Positions 53,806-62,560 of a stretch of DNA of 64,000 nucleotides are shown piece after piece. Position 1 is the first letter of the stretch. The number at the start of each line of letters is the position of its first letter. The stretch comes from Butyrivibrio sp. AE3004 (GTDB lineage: Bacteria > Bacillota > Clostridia > Lachnospirales > Lachnospiraceae). The notes under the pieces were generated by a model. That model was not told the DNA's origin. It made no database searches and worked only from the letters and a program-made list of their open reading frames with translations. Location: assembly GCF_000703165.1 (NCBI RefSeq), contig NZ_JNLQ01000002.1:1240001-1304000 (forward strand). Direction: 5' to 3'. A program made the translations under genes and the position numbers.

Positions 53806-55368
53806 GTGAAATTTAGTATGGGAGTTAGCAGGTCTAAAAGAACATTGCAGAATATTAGTACTGGTTTTTTGTATCAGATTATGAATATGATTCTTAGTTT
53901 TTTTTCAAGAACCGTATTTATAAGAACTCTAGGAAATGAATATCTGGGGTTAAATGGTATATTTGGTGATGTCCTTACTTTGTTATCTTTGGCTGATTTG
54001 GGATTTTCTACAGCCATGGCATACAGTTTCTATAAGCCACTTGCAGATCGTGATGAAGAAAAAATAGCTTCATTAGTTGCATTTTATAACAAAGTATATA
54101 ATATCATTGCTGCAGCTGTTGCGATTTTGGGACTTTGTTGTATACCATTTTTAAGGCTTATTGTAAATACTGAAAAAAATATTCCCAATTTAGAAATATA
54201 CTATTTATTTTCATTAGCAGGAGTGGTGACATCTTACCTTTTTGTTTATAAGACTACTCTACTGACGGCCGATCAGAAAGACTATATGGTAGTAAATATC
54301 AGGATGATTTCTATTTTTATTAAGGTCGTTCTGCAAATGTTAAGCCTCATTATATTTAAAAATTATATATTATATCTTGGAATAGGAACAGCAATTGGTA
54401 TAACAAATAATTTGATTACATCAAAAAAAGCTGAAAAGGAATACCCATTTATTAAACATGTAAAAGCTGATAAAGAAGTTGATGGAGTACTTAAAAGCAG
54501 AATCATAGAGAATATGAAATCTGTATTTATTTATAAAATTTCAACTACGGTATTTAGTGCTACAGACAATATTATCATATCGATTGTTGTAAGTACTGCT
54601 GCAGTTGGTCTATATTCCAATTATCTTATGCTTAGCCAGAAGCTTCTCTTAATTGAGCAAATAGTATTTTCAGCTATGACAGCTAGCATAGGTAATGTAA
54701 TTGCTAAAGAAAATTATGAAAAAAAGTATAGTGTGTTTCAGACTATACAATCTATTAGTTTTATACTATGTGGAATAATAGTAGTATCCTATTCCCTTTT
54801 AGCAGATGATTTTGTAAGAGTATGGCTTGGCGAAGATTATCAATTACCTCAAATACTTGTTATAGCTGTGACACTGAACACCTTTTTTTCATGTATATTG
54901 CAGCCACTTTGGCTATATAGAGATGCTACAGGACTATATCAAAAAACTAAGTATATTATGCTACTTGCTACAATAGAAAATATTGTGCTATCAGTAATAC
55001 TGGGACGAATTCTGGGAATAGCAGGTGTAATATTTGCTTCAGCAATAGCAAGATTGACTACATATTGCTGGTATGAGCCAAAGCTTTTGTATAGAGAGTA
55101 TTTTAACCAGAGCGCAATTAAATATTATAAACAGATTTTTGCTAATATTTTTCTTACTATAGCTGCAATATTTTTTGGGAAATTAATTTGCGATAATTTC
55201 AAGCCTAATAATTGGACTATGCTTATTATTAAAGCAATTTTGATTGGAGCGATTAATATAATAATATATATTGCAGCCTATTATAGAACTGATGGAGCTC
55301 AAAACCTAATAAAGAAGGCTAAGACATATATCTGGAAATGGCAAAAAAAACAAATTGAAAATGAATGA
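53806..55368 (+). CDS. Wzx-type polysaccharide flippase
   Basis: About fourteen membrane helices over 520 residues, with the family start NISTGFLYQIMNMILSFFSRTVFIRTLG and LADLGFSTAMAYSFYKPLA, place it in the polysaccharide transporter group of the MOP superfamily. It would flip undecaprenyl-linked repeat units to the outer face before Wzy polymerisation. The frame starts with GTG (53806); an ATG four codons later (53818) is equally possible. An eight-A run lies near the 3' end (55341-55348). It overlaps the next gene slightly. Confidence 0.92.
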   Translation: MKFSMGVSRSKRTLQNISTGFLYQIMNMILSFFSRTVFIRTLGNEYLGLNGIFGDVLTLLSLADLGFSTAMAYSFYKPLADRDEEKIASLVAFYNKVYNIIAAAVAILGLCCIPFLRLIVNTEKNIPNLEIYYLFSLAGVVTSYLFVYKTTLLTADQKDYMVVNIRMISIFIKVVLQMLSLIIFKNYILYLGIGTAIGITNNLITSKKAEKEYPFIKHVKADKEVDGVLKSRIIENMKSVFIYKISTTVFSATDNIIISIVVSTAAVGLYSNYLMLSQKLLLIEQIVFSAMTASIGNVIAKENYEKKYSVFQTIQSISFILCGIIVVSYSLLADDFVRVWLGEDYQLPQILVIAVTLNTFFSCILQPLWLYRDATGLYQKTKYIMLLATIENIVLSVILGRILGIAGVIFASAIARLTTYCWYEPKLLYREYFNQSAIKYYKQIFANIFLTIAAIFFGKLICDNFKPNNWTMLIIKAILIGAINIIIYIAAYYRTDGAQNLIKKAKTYIWKWQKKQIENE

Positions 55369-57376
55369 ATTAATTAGTGTAATAGTACCAATATATAATG
55401 TTGAAAATTACATAGAGAAATGTCTGAAATCTATTGTTGATCAAACATATCGGAATCTTGAAATCATTCTTATTGATGATGAATCGCCTGATAAATGTGG
55501 CATAATTTGCGATGAATATGCAAAAAAAGATAACAGAATAAAGGTAATTCATAAGACTAATGGTGGACTTTCAAGTGCCAGGAATGCTGCACTTGATATG
55601 ATTACTGGCAGTTGGGTTACCTGTATTGATAGTGATGATTATGTTCACCCTGATATGATCAAGAGGCTATATGAAGCTGCAATTAAAGATAATGCACAGA
55701 TTTCTATATGCTCTCATTATGAAGAATTTAAAGATAAGCTTTTAATAAAGGATAGAGTGTATGATGAGGTGAAAATATGGGATAGTCATACCGCTTTGAT
55801 AAAACTTGTTGAAGACGAAGAAGTAAAAAATTATGCTTGGGGTAAGTTATATAAGGCGGAATTATTCGAGGGTGTTAGATACCCTGACGGTAGAAACTAT
55901 GAGGACATAGCTACTACTTATTATCTTTTTGATAAGGTAGAGAGAATTGTTAAAATACCTGATTATTTATATTTTTACCTAATAAGGGACGGTGGAATTT
56001 CCTTTAATTCTTCAACTGCTACATGGCATAAAGGATGCCATGCAACATGTATAGGACAGGAGGAAAGGGCATCATACTTTAAAACTAAAGGATATGAAGA
56101 TTTATATGAGCTTTCTATGTCAAAACTTTTACCATACCTTTATTCTGATATAAGAAGTGGATATATAGTTTCTGCAGAGGATGATATTAAGGAAACAAAA
56201 TTATATTTAAAAAATAATGCGAATGAATTTTATAATAACAAGCTAATTTCTGAAAAAGATAAAGGGTTAGTTAATATTTATTTGTTGGATGAGACTGCCT
56301 ATAAGATATATTTTAAGAGCAAAAATGCTTATTTGAATTGTGTTAAAAATATAAGAAAAATTCGCAAAAAGTTTTGTCATTATAATAACATTTTTGATTT
56401 TACTTTAGCGAAGGGGAAAACAAAGAGAATAATATATTTTGAACTTCCTTGTTTTGATAACTTGGGAGATCATGCCATAGCATATGCAACAGAAAACATA
56501 ATTGAATCAAAATGCAAAGAACATAGCGATTACCAATTATTTATTATTGATGGATGGGGCACAGACAGGGCTATAAACTCACTGAAAAAATGCATACGTG
56601 CCGGAGATGTTATAGTATGTCAAGGAGGTGGGAACTTTGGCAATCTTTATGAATTTGCTGAAGTCTTTAGACGTAAGGTTTTAAATGAATTTAGAAACAA
56701 TAGAATAATAATTATGCCACAAACATTGTTCTATTCAAATGATGAGCAAGGTAAAAAAGAATTAGTTGCAGATATAAAGACTATTAATGCTTGTAATAAT
56801 ATCACAATATTTGCCAGGGATGCAAAATCCTATGAGTTAATGAAAGGGTATTTTGATTGCAGAATAGAACAACTTCACGATGTTGTTTCATTATATGATG
56901 CTACTAATTATGGTGCAACAAATAGAGAAGGAATAATAGTATGCTTGAGGTCGGATAAAGAAAGTACACTATGCACAAAAGATAAATTAAGTATTCTTGC
57001 TATATGTGAGCAATGTTCTGACAATGTATTTGTTACTGATACTTGTGTTCAATATGATTTTGAATCAAAAATAAGATTTACAATACTGGAGAAAAAATTT
57101 AAGCTTTTTGGAAAATCACAATTGGTGATTACGGATAGACTACATGGAATGATTTTTTCAATAATAACAGAAACACCATGTATTGTGATTGGAAATAATC
57201 ACCATAAAGTTTATGAAACCTATAAAACTTTTGCTTCATGTAGTTATATTAAATATGTTAAATCATTGGAAAATCTAAATGTTATAATTCATGACATGAT
57301 GAAATGTAAGATTGATGAGAGAAAACTGGATTTATCTGGGGATATAGAAGTAATTGCTAATAGCATTTTTGATTAA
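55361..57376 (+). CDS. Family 2 glycosyltransferase fused to polysaccharide pyruvyl transferase
   Basis: Residues 1 to about 330 are a GT2 with ISVIVPIYNVENYIEKCLKSI, LIDDESPDKCG and CIDSDDYVHP. Residues about 355-671 are a polysaccharide pyruvyl transferase: FDNLGDHAIAYAT, VIVCQGGGNFGNLYEF, IIIMPQTLFYSN and ITDRLHGMIFSIITETPCIVIGN (PEP-ketal donor family). The single chain could add a sugar and then a pyruvate ketal, giving the polymer negative charge. An in-frame TTG at 55355 is an alternative start; the ribosome site is poor, so translation may be coupled to the flippase. Confidence 0.88.
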   Translation: MNELISVIVPIYNVENYIEKCLKSIVDQTYRNLEIILIDDESPDKCGIICDEYAKKDNRIKVIHKTNGGLSSARNAALDMITGSWVTCIDSDDYVHPDMIKRLYEAAIKDNAQISICSHYEEFKDKLLIKDRVYDEVKIWDSHTALIKLVEDEEVKNYAWGKLYKAELFEGVRYPDGRNYEDIATTYYLFDKVERIVKIPDYLYFYLIRDGGISFNSSTATWHKGCHATCIGQEERASYFKTKGYEDLYELSMSKLLPYLYSDIRSGYIVSAEDDIKETKLYLKNNANEFYNNKLISEKDKGLVNIYLLDETAYKIYFKSKNAYLNCVKNIRKIRKKFCHYNNIFDFTLAKGKTKRIIYFELPCFDNLGDHAIAYATENIIESKCKEHSDYQLFIIDGWGTDRAINSLKKCIRAGDVIVCQGGGNFGNLYEFAEVFRRKVLNEFRNNRIIIMPQTLFYSNDEQGKKELVADIKTINACNNITIFARDAKSYELMKGYFDCRIEQLHDVVSLYDATNYGATNREGIIVCLRSDKESTLCTKDKLSILAICEQCSDNVFVTDTCVQYDFESKIRFTILEKKFKLFGKSQLVITDRLHGMIFSIITETPCIVIGNNHHKVYETYKTFASCSYIKYVKSLENLNVIIHDMMKCKIDERKLDLSGDIEVIANSIFD

Positions 57377-57460
57377 GGGATTCATTATAATAATTTGTGT
57401 TCTTTTATTTGAAATGATTGTACCTGCTGTTTTTTCTGTCTGTGATATGAGAGAAAATCT

Positions 57461-58450
57461 TTGATTAAAAGAATGATTAAAGAAATGAATGGATTAGTTA
57501 GCGTAATTGTGCCTATGCACAATGTGGAAAAGTATATTAATAAATCAATAAAATCTATTGTTGATCAGAGTTATAGGAATTTAGAAATAATATTGATAAA
57601 TGACTGCTCTACAGATAATACAGGAGTAATATGTCAAGAATGGGCAAAAAAGGATAAGAGAATTCTTTACCTTTGCAATAATAATAACCTTGGTGTACAG
57701 GACACAAGAAACAAGGCTCTTGATGTATGCAATGGCGATTTTATTGCTTTTGTAGATTCTGATGATTTTGTGCATGAGCTATTTATAGAAAGATTACTTT
57801 GCACTTTGGTTGAACAAGATGCAGATGTTGTATTATGCCATGAAATAGCATTTCAAGATGGATGCGATGAAGAGAAAATAGTTTTGAAGATAGAAGATAA
57901 GGGCACTATTATTATAGAAAATCATGATGAATATATAGAACATTTTATGGATGATTTCACAGGACCAATAGGATGGAGCTGGAATAAGCTTTTTAAGGCA
58001 GCTGTTATAAATACAACACGTTATAAGAAATATATATACGAAGATTTGGTTTTTAATGCTGAAGTTTCAAAAAGCATTAATAAAGCTGTCTGGTTGAATG
58101 ATAGATCTTATGCCTATAGATTGAGGGATGGAAGCATTACTTCAAAAGGAAACAAGGATATAAATAATGAAGCTGCCGAGTCTTTTTTATATACGCTAAA
58201 AGTTCTTGAAAATTCAAATGCCGATTATTCCAATAGATTACGTTTATATACTTTAGTTAAAATCGCTAATTTATGTGCTAAAAGTAAAAAACAATTTGGA
58301 AAAGAGTCCGAGCAAAAAATTAGGAAAACATATAATAAAGCATATGATGAATTAATCAAGAAAATAAAAGGTGAGTGTAATTTTGATATGATTAAGATTT
58401 TTTTGGCTAGATATTGTTTTACGGTATACTATCAGTTGGTTAATAAATAG
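57461..58450 (+). CDS. Family 2 glycosyltransferase
   Basis: LVSVIVPMHNVEKYINKSIKSIVDQSYRNLEIILIND (residues about 11-48) and AFVDSDDFVHELF (DXD) mark a GT2; the C-terminal WSWNKLFKA and YIYEDLVFN are typical of the capsule subgroup. Strong similarity of IKSIVDQSYRNLEIILI with the preceding GT2-pyruvyl gene (LKSIVDQTYRNLEIILI) suggests recent duplication. The start may be TTG at 57461, or the ATGs at 57473 or 57485; GAGAG upstream favours the first. An 84-bp gap separates it from the fused gene. Confidence 0.88.
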   Translation: MIKRMIKEMNGLVSVIVPMHNVEKYINKSIKSIVDQSYRNLEIILINDCSTDNTGVICQEWAKKDKRILYLCNNNNLGVQDTRNKALDVCNGDFIAFVDSDDFVHELFIERLLCTLVEQDADVVLCHEIAFQDGCDEEKIVLKIEDKGTIIIENHDEYIEHFMDDFTGPIGWSWNKLFKAAVINTTRYKKYIYEDLVFNAEVSKSINKAVWLNDRSYAYRLRDGSITSKGNKDINNEAAESFLYTLKVLENSNADYSNRLRLYTLVKIANLCAKSKKQFGKESEQKIRKTYNKAYDELIKKIKGECNFDMIKIFLARYCFTVYYQLVNK

Positions 58451-58459
58451 GTTCGGATT

Positions 58460-58860
58460 ATGAGCATAATAAGAAGAATATATAGATTTATTAGATATAA
58501 TGAGCTTAATGTAATAACTCTAAAAGTATGGTTGCCTTCAGCCAGTTTTATATACCAAATACTACACGAAAATACAGCAAAGCTGTAGGGCAAGTGGAGA
58601 ATTGCAGGAGAGGAGTTCTCCGGAGATGCACCAATTGATGAATATAGATTTGCTAAGAAGGTCTCATATCCTGTTAATCAGGTTTGCTGTATAACAAAAT
58701 GGGTGAGCAAATGTCTGGTGAGAGTACTTACAGATTAAAGACTTATGGTAGAAAAGGGGATTGATTCAACATTATATCTTGGCTGTAAGGAAGATGAAAA
58801 TGGCAAGATGATCGTACATGCATGGATATGATGCGGACGTGCTTGTATTGGAGTATTGTG
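58460..58860 (+). pseudogene. Lasso-peptide-B2-like (transglutaminase-fold) protein, broken by in-frame stops
   Basis: One reading frame from the ATG at 58460 carries recognisable family sequence throughout but is interrupted by TAG (58586), TAA (58736) and TGA (58829). Readable parts are RFAKKVSYPVNQVCC, TKWVSKCLVRVLTD, then after a stop VEKGIDSTLYLGCKEDENG and MIVHAWI. The W..KCL, the STLYLG and the final HAW are the Cys-His part of PF13471-type B2 proteases that remove RiPP leader peptides. The decay seems to be by point mutation only, without frame changes. The exact end is uncertain. The rest of the gap up to 58904 is its decayed tail and the leader of the regulator gene. Confidence 0.7.
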
Positions 58861-58904
58861 ACAGAGAGATTCAGATTGTTGATAAGAAAATGGGGGAAAG
58901 CAGT

Positions 58905-59600
58905 ATGATCAAGATTCTGATGATTGATGATGATATCGAAGTCTTAAATATCAATAAGAAGTATTTTGAGGAAAAGGATTGTAAGGTCGAGGTTGCAGAA
59001 TTTGCGTATAAAGGATTACAGTTTGCAAAGATTTTTAAACCTGACTGCATATTACTTGATGTAATGATGCCTGATTTGGATGGTTTTTCACTTTGCAGAG
59101 AAATAAGGAAGATATCAGATTGTCCAATACTATTTCTATCCGGGAAGGTTTCTGAGGATGACAAAATAGAAGGATTTGAGACAGGCGGAGATGACTACAT
59201 AGAAAAACCATATAGCCTTAGGGAATTGTATGCAAGAATACAGGGGAATATTCGTAGGCATGCTAAGGTTGATGCACCCAAAACTAATAATATGATTATC
59301 GATTTAGATCCTTTTTATGTGGATATAGAAAATCATAAATTACTATTTGGGAATGAAGTGATTGCATTATCAAATAAGGAATATGATTTGATTTTGTTTC
59401 TTGCACAGAATGTTGGGAAAGAAATTACTTTTGAAGAAATCGGGAAAAAATTGTGGGGAACTTATTTTGAAACTGACAGAAGAAATGTAATGGTCAATAT
59501 GTCAAGACTTAGAAAAAAAATTGAACGTCAGACAGGTGTTGATAATTTGATAGAAACAGTTTGGGCAAAAGGTTATAAGCTAGTCAGAATCAAGCATTAA
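58905..59600 (+). CDS. OmpR/PhoB-type response regulator
   Basis: The receiver has the acidic pair MIDDDIE, phospho-acceptor Asp 52 in LLDVMMPDLDG and Lys in DDYIEKPYSL; the C-terminal winged helix (about 135-230) has ALSNKEYDLILFLAQN and VMVNMSRLRKKIE with VWAKGYKL. GGGGGAAAG stands before the ATG at 58905; the frame is open 29 codons more, but that part is the tail of the B2-like pseudogene. The sensor kinase follows 19 bp downstream. The pair may control the locus. An eight-A run lies at 59513-59520. Confidence 0.92.
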   Translation: MIKILMIDDDIEVLNINKKYFEEKDCKVEVAEFAYKGLQFAKIFKPDCILLDVMMPDLDGFSLCREIRKISDCPILFLSGKVSEDDKIEGFETGGDDYIEKPYSLRELYARIQGNIRRHAKVDAPKTNNMIIDLDPFYVDIENHKLLFGNEVIALSNKEYDLILFLAQNVGKEITFEEIGKKLWGTYFETDRRNVMVNMSRLRKKIERQTGVDNLIETVWAKGYKLVRIKH

Positions 59601-59619
59601 TGCATTTTTGCGAGGGGTT

Positions 59620-60429
59620 ATGAGTAATAAGAAGAAGTTTGAGCAACCTATAGTTGATTTAAAAACTGTAGAGGAATTATCAAATAGATTATTAGAGGCT
59701 AATCGTGAACTTAAACATGCAGAATATGAACGAAGGAGTATGATTGAGAATATATCTCACGATTTAAGGGCACCATTAACAGCCATAAGAAGTACAGTAG
59801 ATTATCTGACTTTAAAGAATAGAAGTGATGTAGAAGACATTACAGATGAGGACTTAAGTACTTTTTTAAAGCTTCTTGATATGCGTACAAGGACATTAGA
59901 GGTATTGGTTCAGGATTTATATTATCTGACATGTATTGAGAGTGGTAGTGAAAAGTTTAAATTTAAAAAAGTACCTATAGCACAGTTTTTAGAGGAATAT
60001 TATTTTGCTGCAGAAATAGATGAAAAGTATGCTGATTATGAACTTGTTTTAGATGTTCCTGAAGACATGAAAGAGGTAGTAGCAATCGATATTGCAAAAT
60101 TAAGCAGAGTTTTGGATAATCTGTTTAATAATTCAAGAAAATATTCTGTTGTAGGATGTACAATTACGCTTGGAGTATATCAGGTTGATAAAGACATATG
60201 TATTTATGTTAAAGATAATGGTCAAGGTATATCAGAAAAGGCAATACCACATATATTTGACAGAACATATAGAGAATCTGATTCAAGGACACCAGAAGAG
60301 GAAACAAGCAGCGGACTTGGGCTTTCAATTGTAAAAAGTATTGTTGAACAGCATAAAGGAAAAGTTGAATGTAAGAGTAAATTGGGTGAGGGTAGTACAA
60401 TTTTTATTTATTTACCCAAAATAGGATGA
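59620..60429 (+). CDS. Cytoplasmic sensor histidine kinase
   Basis: HisKA with NISHDLRAPL (His 47) and HATPase with DNLFNNSRKYS, VKDNGQGIS and SSGLGLSIVKSI form a complete kinase of 269 aa. There is no membrane helix and no recognisable sensor domain before HisKA, only a predicted coil (about 10-40). It may sense a cytoplasmic cue or rely on a partner such as the membrane kinase/chain-length protein. An upstream TTG at 59608 is possible, but GAGGGG next to the ATG at 59620 fits better. It partners with the regulator upstream. Confidence 0.9.
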   Translation: MSNKKKFEQPIVDLKTVEELSNRLLEANRELKHAEYERRSMIENISHDLRAPLTAIRSTVDYLTLKNRSDVEDITDEDLSTFLKLLDMRTRTLEVLVQDLYYLTCIESGSEKFKFKKVPIAQFLEEYYFAAEIDEKYADYELVLDVPEDMKEVVAIDIAKLSRVLDNLFNNSRKYSVVGCTITLGVYQVDKDICIYVKDNGQGISEKAIPHIFDRTYRESDSRTPEEETSSGLGLSIVKSIVEQHKGKVECKSKLGEGSTIFIYLPKIG

Positions 60430-60448
60430 CTGGAAAAAAATAGACAAG

Positions 60449-61450
60449 ATGAAAAAAGTTAGTATTGTAGTTCCAATATATAATGGTGAAAAGTACATAG
60501 ATAATTGTATTAAAAATCTTTTAATGCAGACATATTCTAATTTGGAAATTGTCCTAGTCGATGATGGAAGTACGGATAAAACTGCTGAATTATGTGATAG
60601 TTATTTGGAGAAGGATTCAAGAATAAAGGTTATTCATCAGGAAAACGGAGGTCTAAGTGCCGCGAGAAATTCTGGAACTGAAATGGCGACGGGATCTTAT
60701 CTTGTTTATGTGGATGTTGATGATGACATAATGCCTTCCCTGGTTGAAGATAATGTTAAATTAGCTATGGATAATGATGCTGATGTGGTTTTCTATAGCT
60801 TCTGGTATCACAACCTTGATACAAATGTAAGAACAGAAAATGAATATAAAGGCTTCTTTTCTGGAAATAATAATAGTTTTTTTTATGATAAATTAAGTGA
60901 TACTATTGATCACGAAATTTTTAATGCTCCATGGAATAAACTATATAAAACCAGTTTTTTGAGGAAAAACAATTTGAGATTTCTTCCTGAATATCCGATT
61001 TATGAGGATATCATTTTTGCTTCAAAAATACTTCAGTTTGCAAAAAAAATTGTTGTTAATCCTAATAAGTATTATGTTTACTATCTTAGAAGCTCCGGCA
61101 GCCTTCTGACAAAATATGTAGATGGATATTATGATTCAGTTACGAAATTTTATAATAATGCAATGGATTATTGCAGCTTATATAAAGATAACAAGGTTAT
61201 AAAAGATAAGTTTGCAAATTTATATATTAGGTTGGTGACTACAAATCTAAAGCAGATAAGCTGTAGAGAACAGTTTTCTATTCAGGAAAAGCTGGAAAGA
61301 ATATCATATATACTTGATAATGGATGTTTTAAAGAGGCTTTGCAGAATACACAAATAGATAGAAAAAAACGAATGATAAGATTGCTTGTTCTGACTAGGA
61401 ATAAACTAGGCATCTTATTAATGTATAGTTATTTAGGAAGAAGTAGGTAG
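60449..61450 (+). CDS. Family 2 glycosyltransferase
   Basis: VSIVVPIYNGEKYIDNCIKNLLMQTYSNLEIVLVDDGS (residues about 3-40) and VYVDVDDDIMPSL carry the GT2 Asp residues (DVDD takes the place of DSDD). FNAPWNKLYKTSFL and PIYEDIIFASKIL are typical of capsule GT2 enzymes. It begins 20 bp after the kinase gene and is followed by the acyltransferase after 12 bp. The sugar is unknown. Confidence 0.9.
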   Translation: MKKVSIVVPIYNGEKYIDNCIKNLLMQTYSNLEIVLVDDGSTDKTAELCDSYLEKDSRIKVIHQENGGLSAARNSGTEMATGSYLVYVDVDDDIMPSLVEDNVKLAMDNDADVVFYSFWYHNLDTNVRTENEYKGFFSGNNNSFFYDKLSDTIDHEIFNAPWNKLYKTSFLRKNNLRFLPEYPIYEDIIFASKILQFAKKIVVNPNKYYVYYLRSSGSLLTKYVDGYYDSVTKFYNNAMDYCSLYKDNKVIKDKFANLYIRLVTTNLKQISCREQFSIQEKLERISYILDNGCFKEALQNTQIDRKKRMIRLLVLTRNKLGILLMYSYLGRSR

Positions 61451-61462
61451 AGGAAGATAGTT

Positions 61463-62557
61463 GTGAATTCTAGAACAAAAATTGAGTCATTACAAGGATT
61501 AAGGGCGATTGCTTTTATTTGTATTTTTTTGTCGCATTGTAATATTGCTGTGCTTGAAAGGCTTGGAAACTTTGGAGTATCATTATTTTTTGTTTTGTCA
61601 GGTTTTCTGATGGTTTATTCATATTATAAATCTGATGGAAAAAATGATTCTTCAATAATTGATAGGCTCATGTTTTCATGGAATAAGATTAGAAAACTTT
61701 ATCCTCTTCATATTGTTGCTATGATTATAGCTGTTCCTATTAGATATTATGAGAGCATATTGTATTCGGAAACATTTTTTTTTCCTATGACTCTTGTGAA
61801 CTTGGTATTGAATTCTTTTTTGTTACAATCATGGATTCCCAATATGGACATAGTGTATTCGCTAAATGGAGTTGTTTGGTATTTGAGTACCTGTGCTTTT
61901 CATTATTTTATGTTTCCGTGGCTGATTAAAAGCATTAGGAAGTACAAAGGGGTTAAGGAACCAATTACAATAAGTGTTATTCTGTTTGCTGTTCAAGCTA
62001 TGTTGTCAGCATTGACGCCTTATTTGCCATTCTATCAGAGCACTGGTGGTTGGAAGTTCAGTGTTTGGTTTTCATATATCTTCCCGATTTCCAGATTGGT
62101 TGATTTTATTATAGGATGCAATTTAGGATATATATTTATTAGTAAAAAACATTCAGATGGTAAGAGATTATCATTTTATATAGGAATGGAGTTTTTATCT
62201 GTATTTTTGTTTTTATGTAGTTCAGCAATATATAATACGAGCATTATTAACAAGCTCCAGTTCGGAAAAACAACGATATGGACTATACCTACTTGTATGA
62301 TTATTTACATTTTTGCCTTGAATAAAGGAGTGCTTTCAAAGATATTAACACATAAATTTTTGGTGTTCTTAGGAGATTTGAGCTCATATACATTTATCGT
62401 TCATCAACTTGTAATAAAAATATGTATGTTTACAGCGACGATGTTTGTAGGTGAAGCATTTAAAAAGAATCCTATAGTTTTGTTTAGTGCTTTTTGTATA
62501 TCTATAGCCATTGCGGTATTATGGCGTAAGTATTTTGTTATAAGAAAGTGTAATTAA
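61463..62557 (+). CDS. Acyltransferase family 3 (OafA-like) membrane protein
   Basis: Ten or so membrane helices with the family start IESLQGLRAIAFICIFLSHCN (His in the active-site helix) and VSLFFVLSGFLMVYSYYK match acyltransferase 3 proteins that O-acetylate surface sugars. WYLSTCAFHYFMFPWL and IVHQLVIKI are further family marks. It would decorate the exported polymer. The start is GTG with GAGGAAG upstream. The next gene begins 3 bp after its stop. Confidence 0.92.
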   Translation: MNSRTKIESLQGLRAIAFICIFLSHCNIAVLERLGNFGVSLFFVLSGFLMVYSYYKSDGKNDSSIIDRLMFSWNKIRKLYPLHIVAMIIAVPIRYYESILYSETFFFPMTLVNLVLNSFLLQSWIPNMDIVYSLNGVVWYLSTCAFHYFMFPWLIKSIRKYKGVKEPITISVILFAVQAMLSALTPYLPFYQSTGGWKFSVWFSYIFPISRLVDFIIGCNLGYIFISKKHSDGKRLSFYIGMEFLSVFLFLCSSAIYNTSIINKLQFGKTTIWTIPTCMIIYIFALNKGVLSKILTHKFLVFLGDLSSYTFIVHQLVIKICMFTATMFVGEAFKKNPIVLFSAFCISIAIAVLWRKYFVIRKCN

Positions 62558-62560
62558 GAA

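Noticed and set aside
58460..58860. Recoding (stop readthrough) of the B2-like frame
   Set aside because: All three stop codons occur and other genes in the window use TAA, TAG and TGA as ordinary stops, so decay is simpler than recoding.
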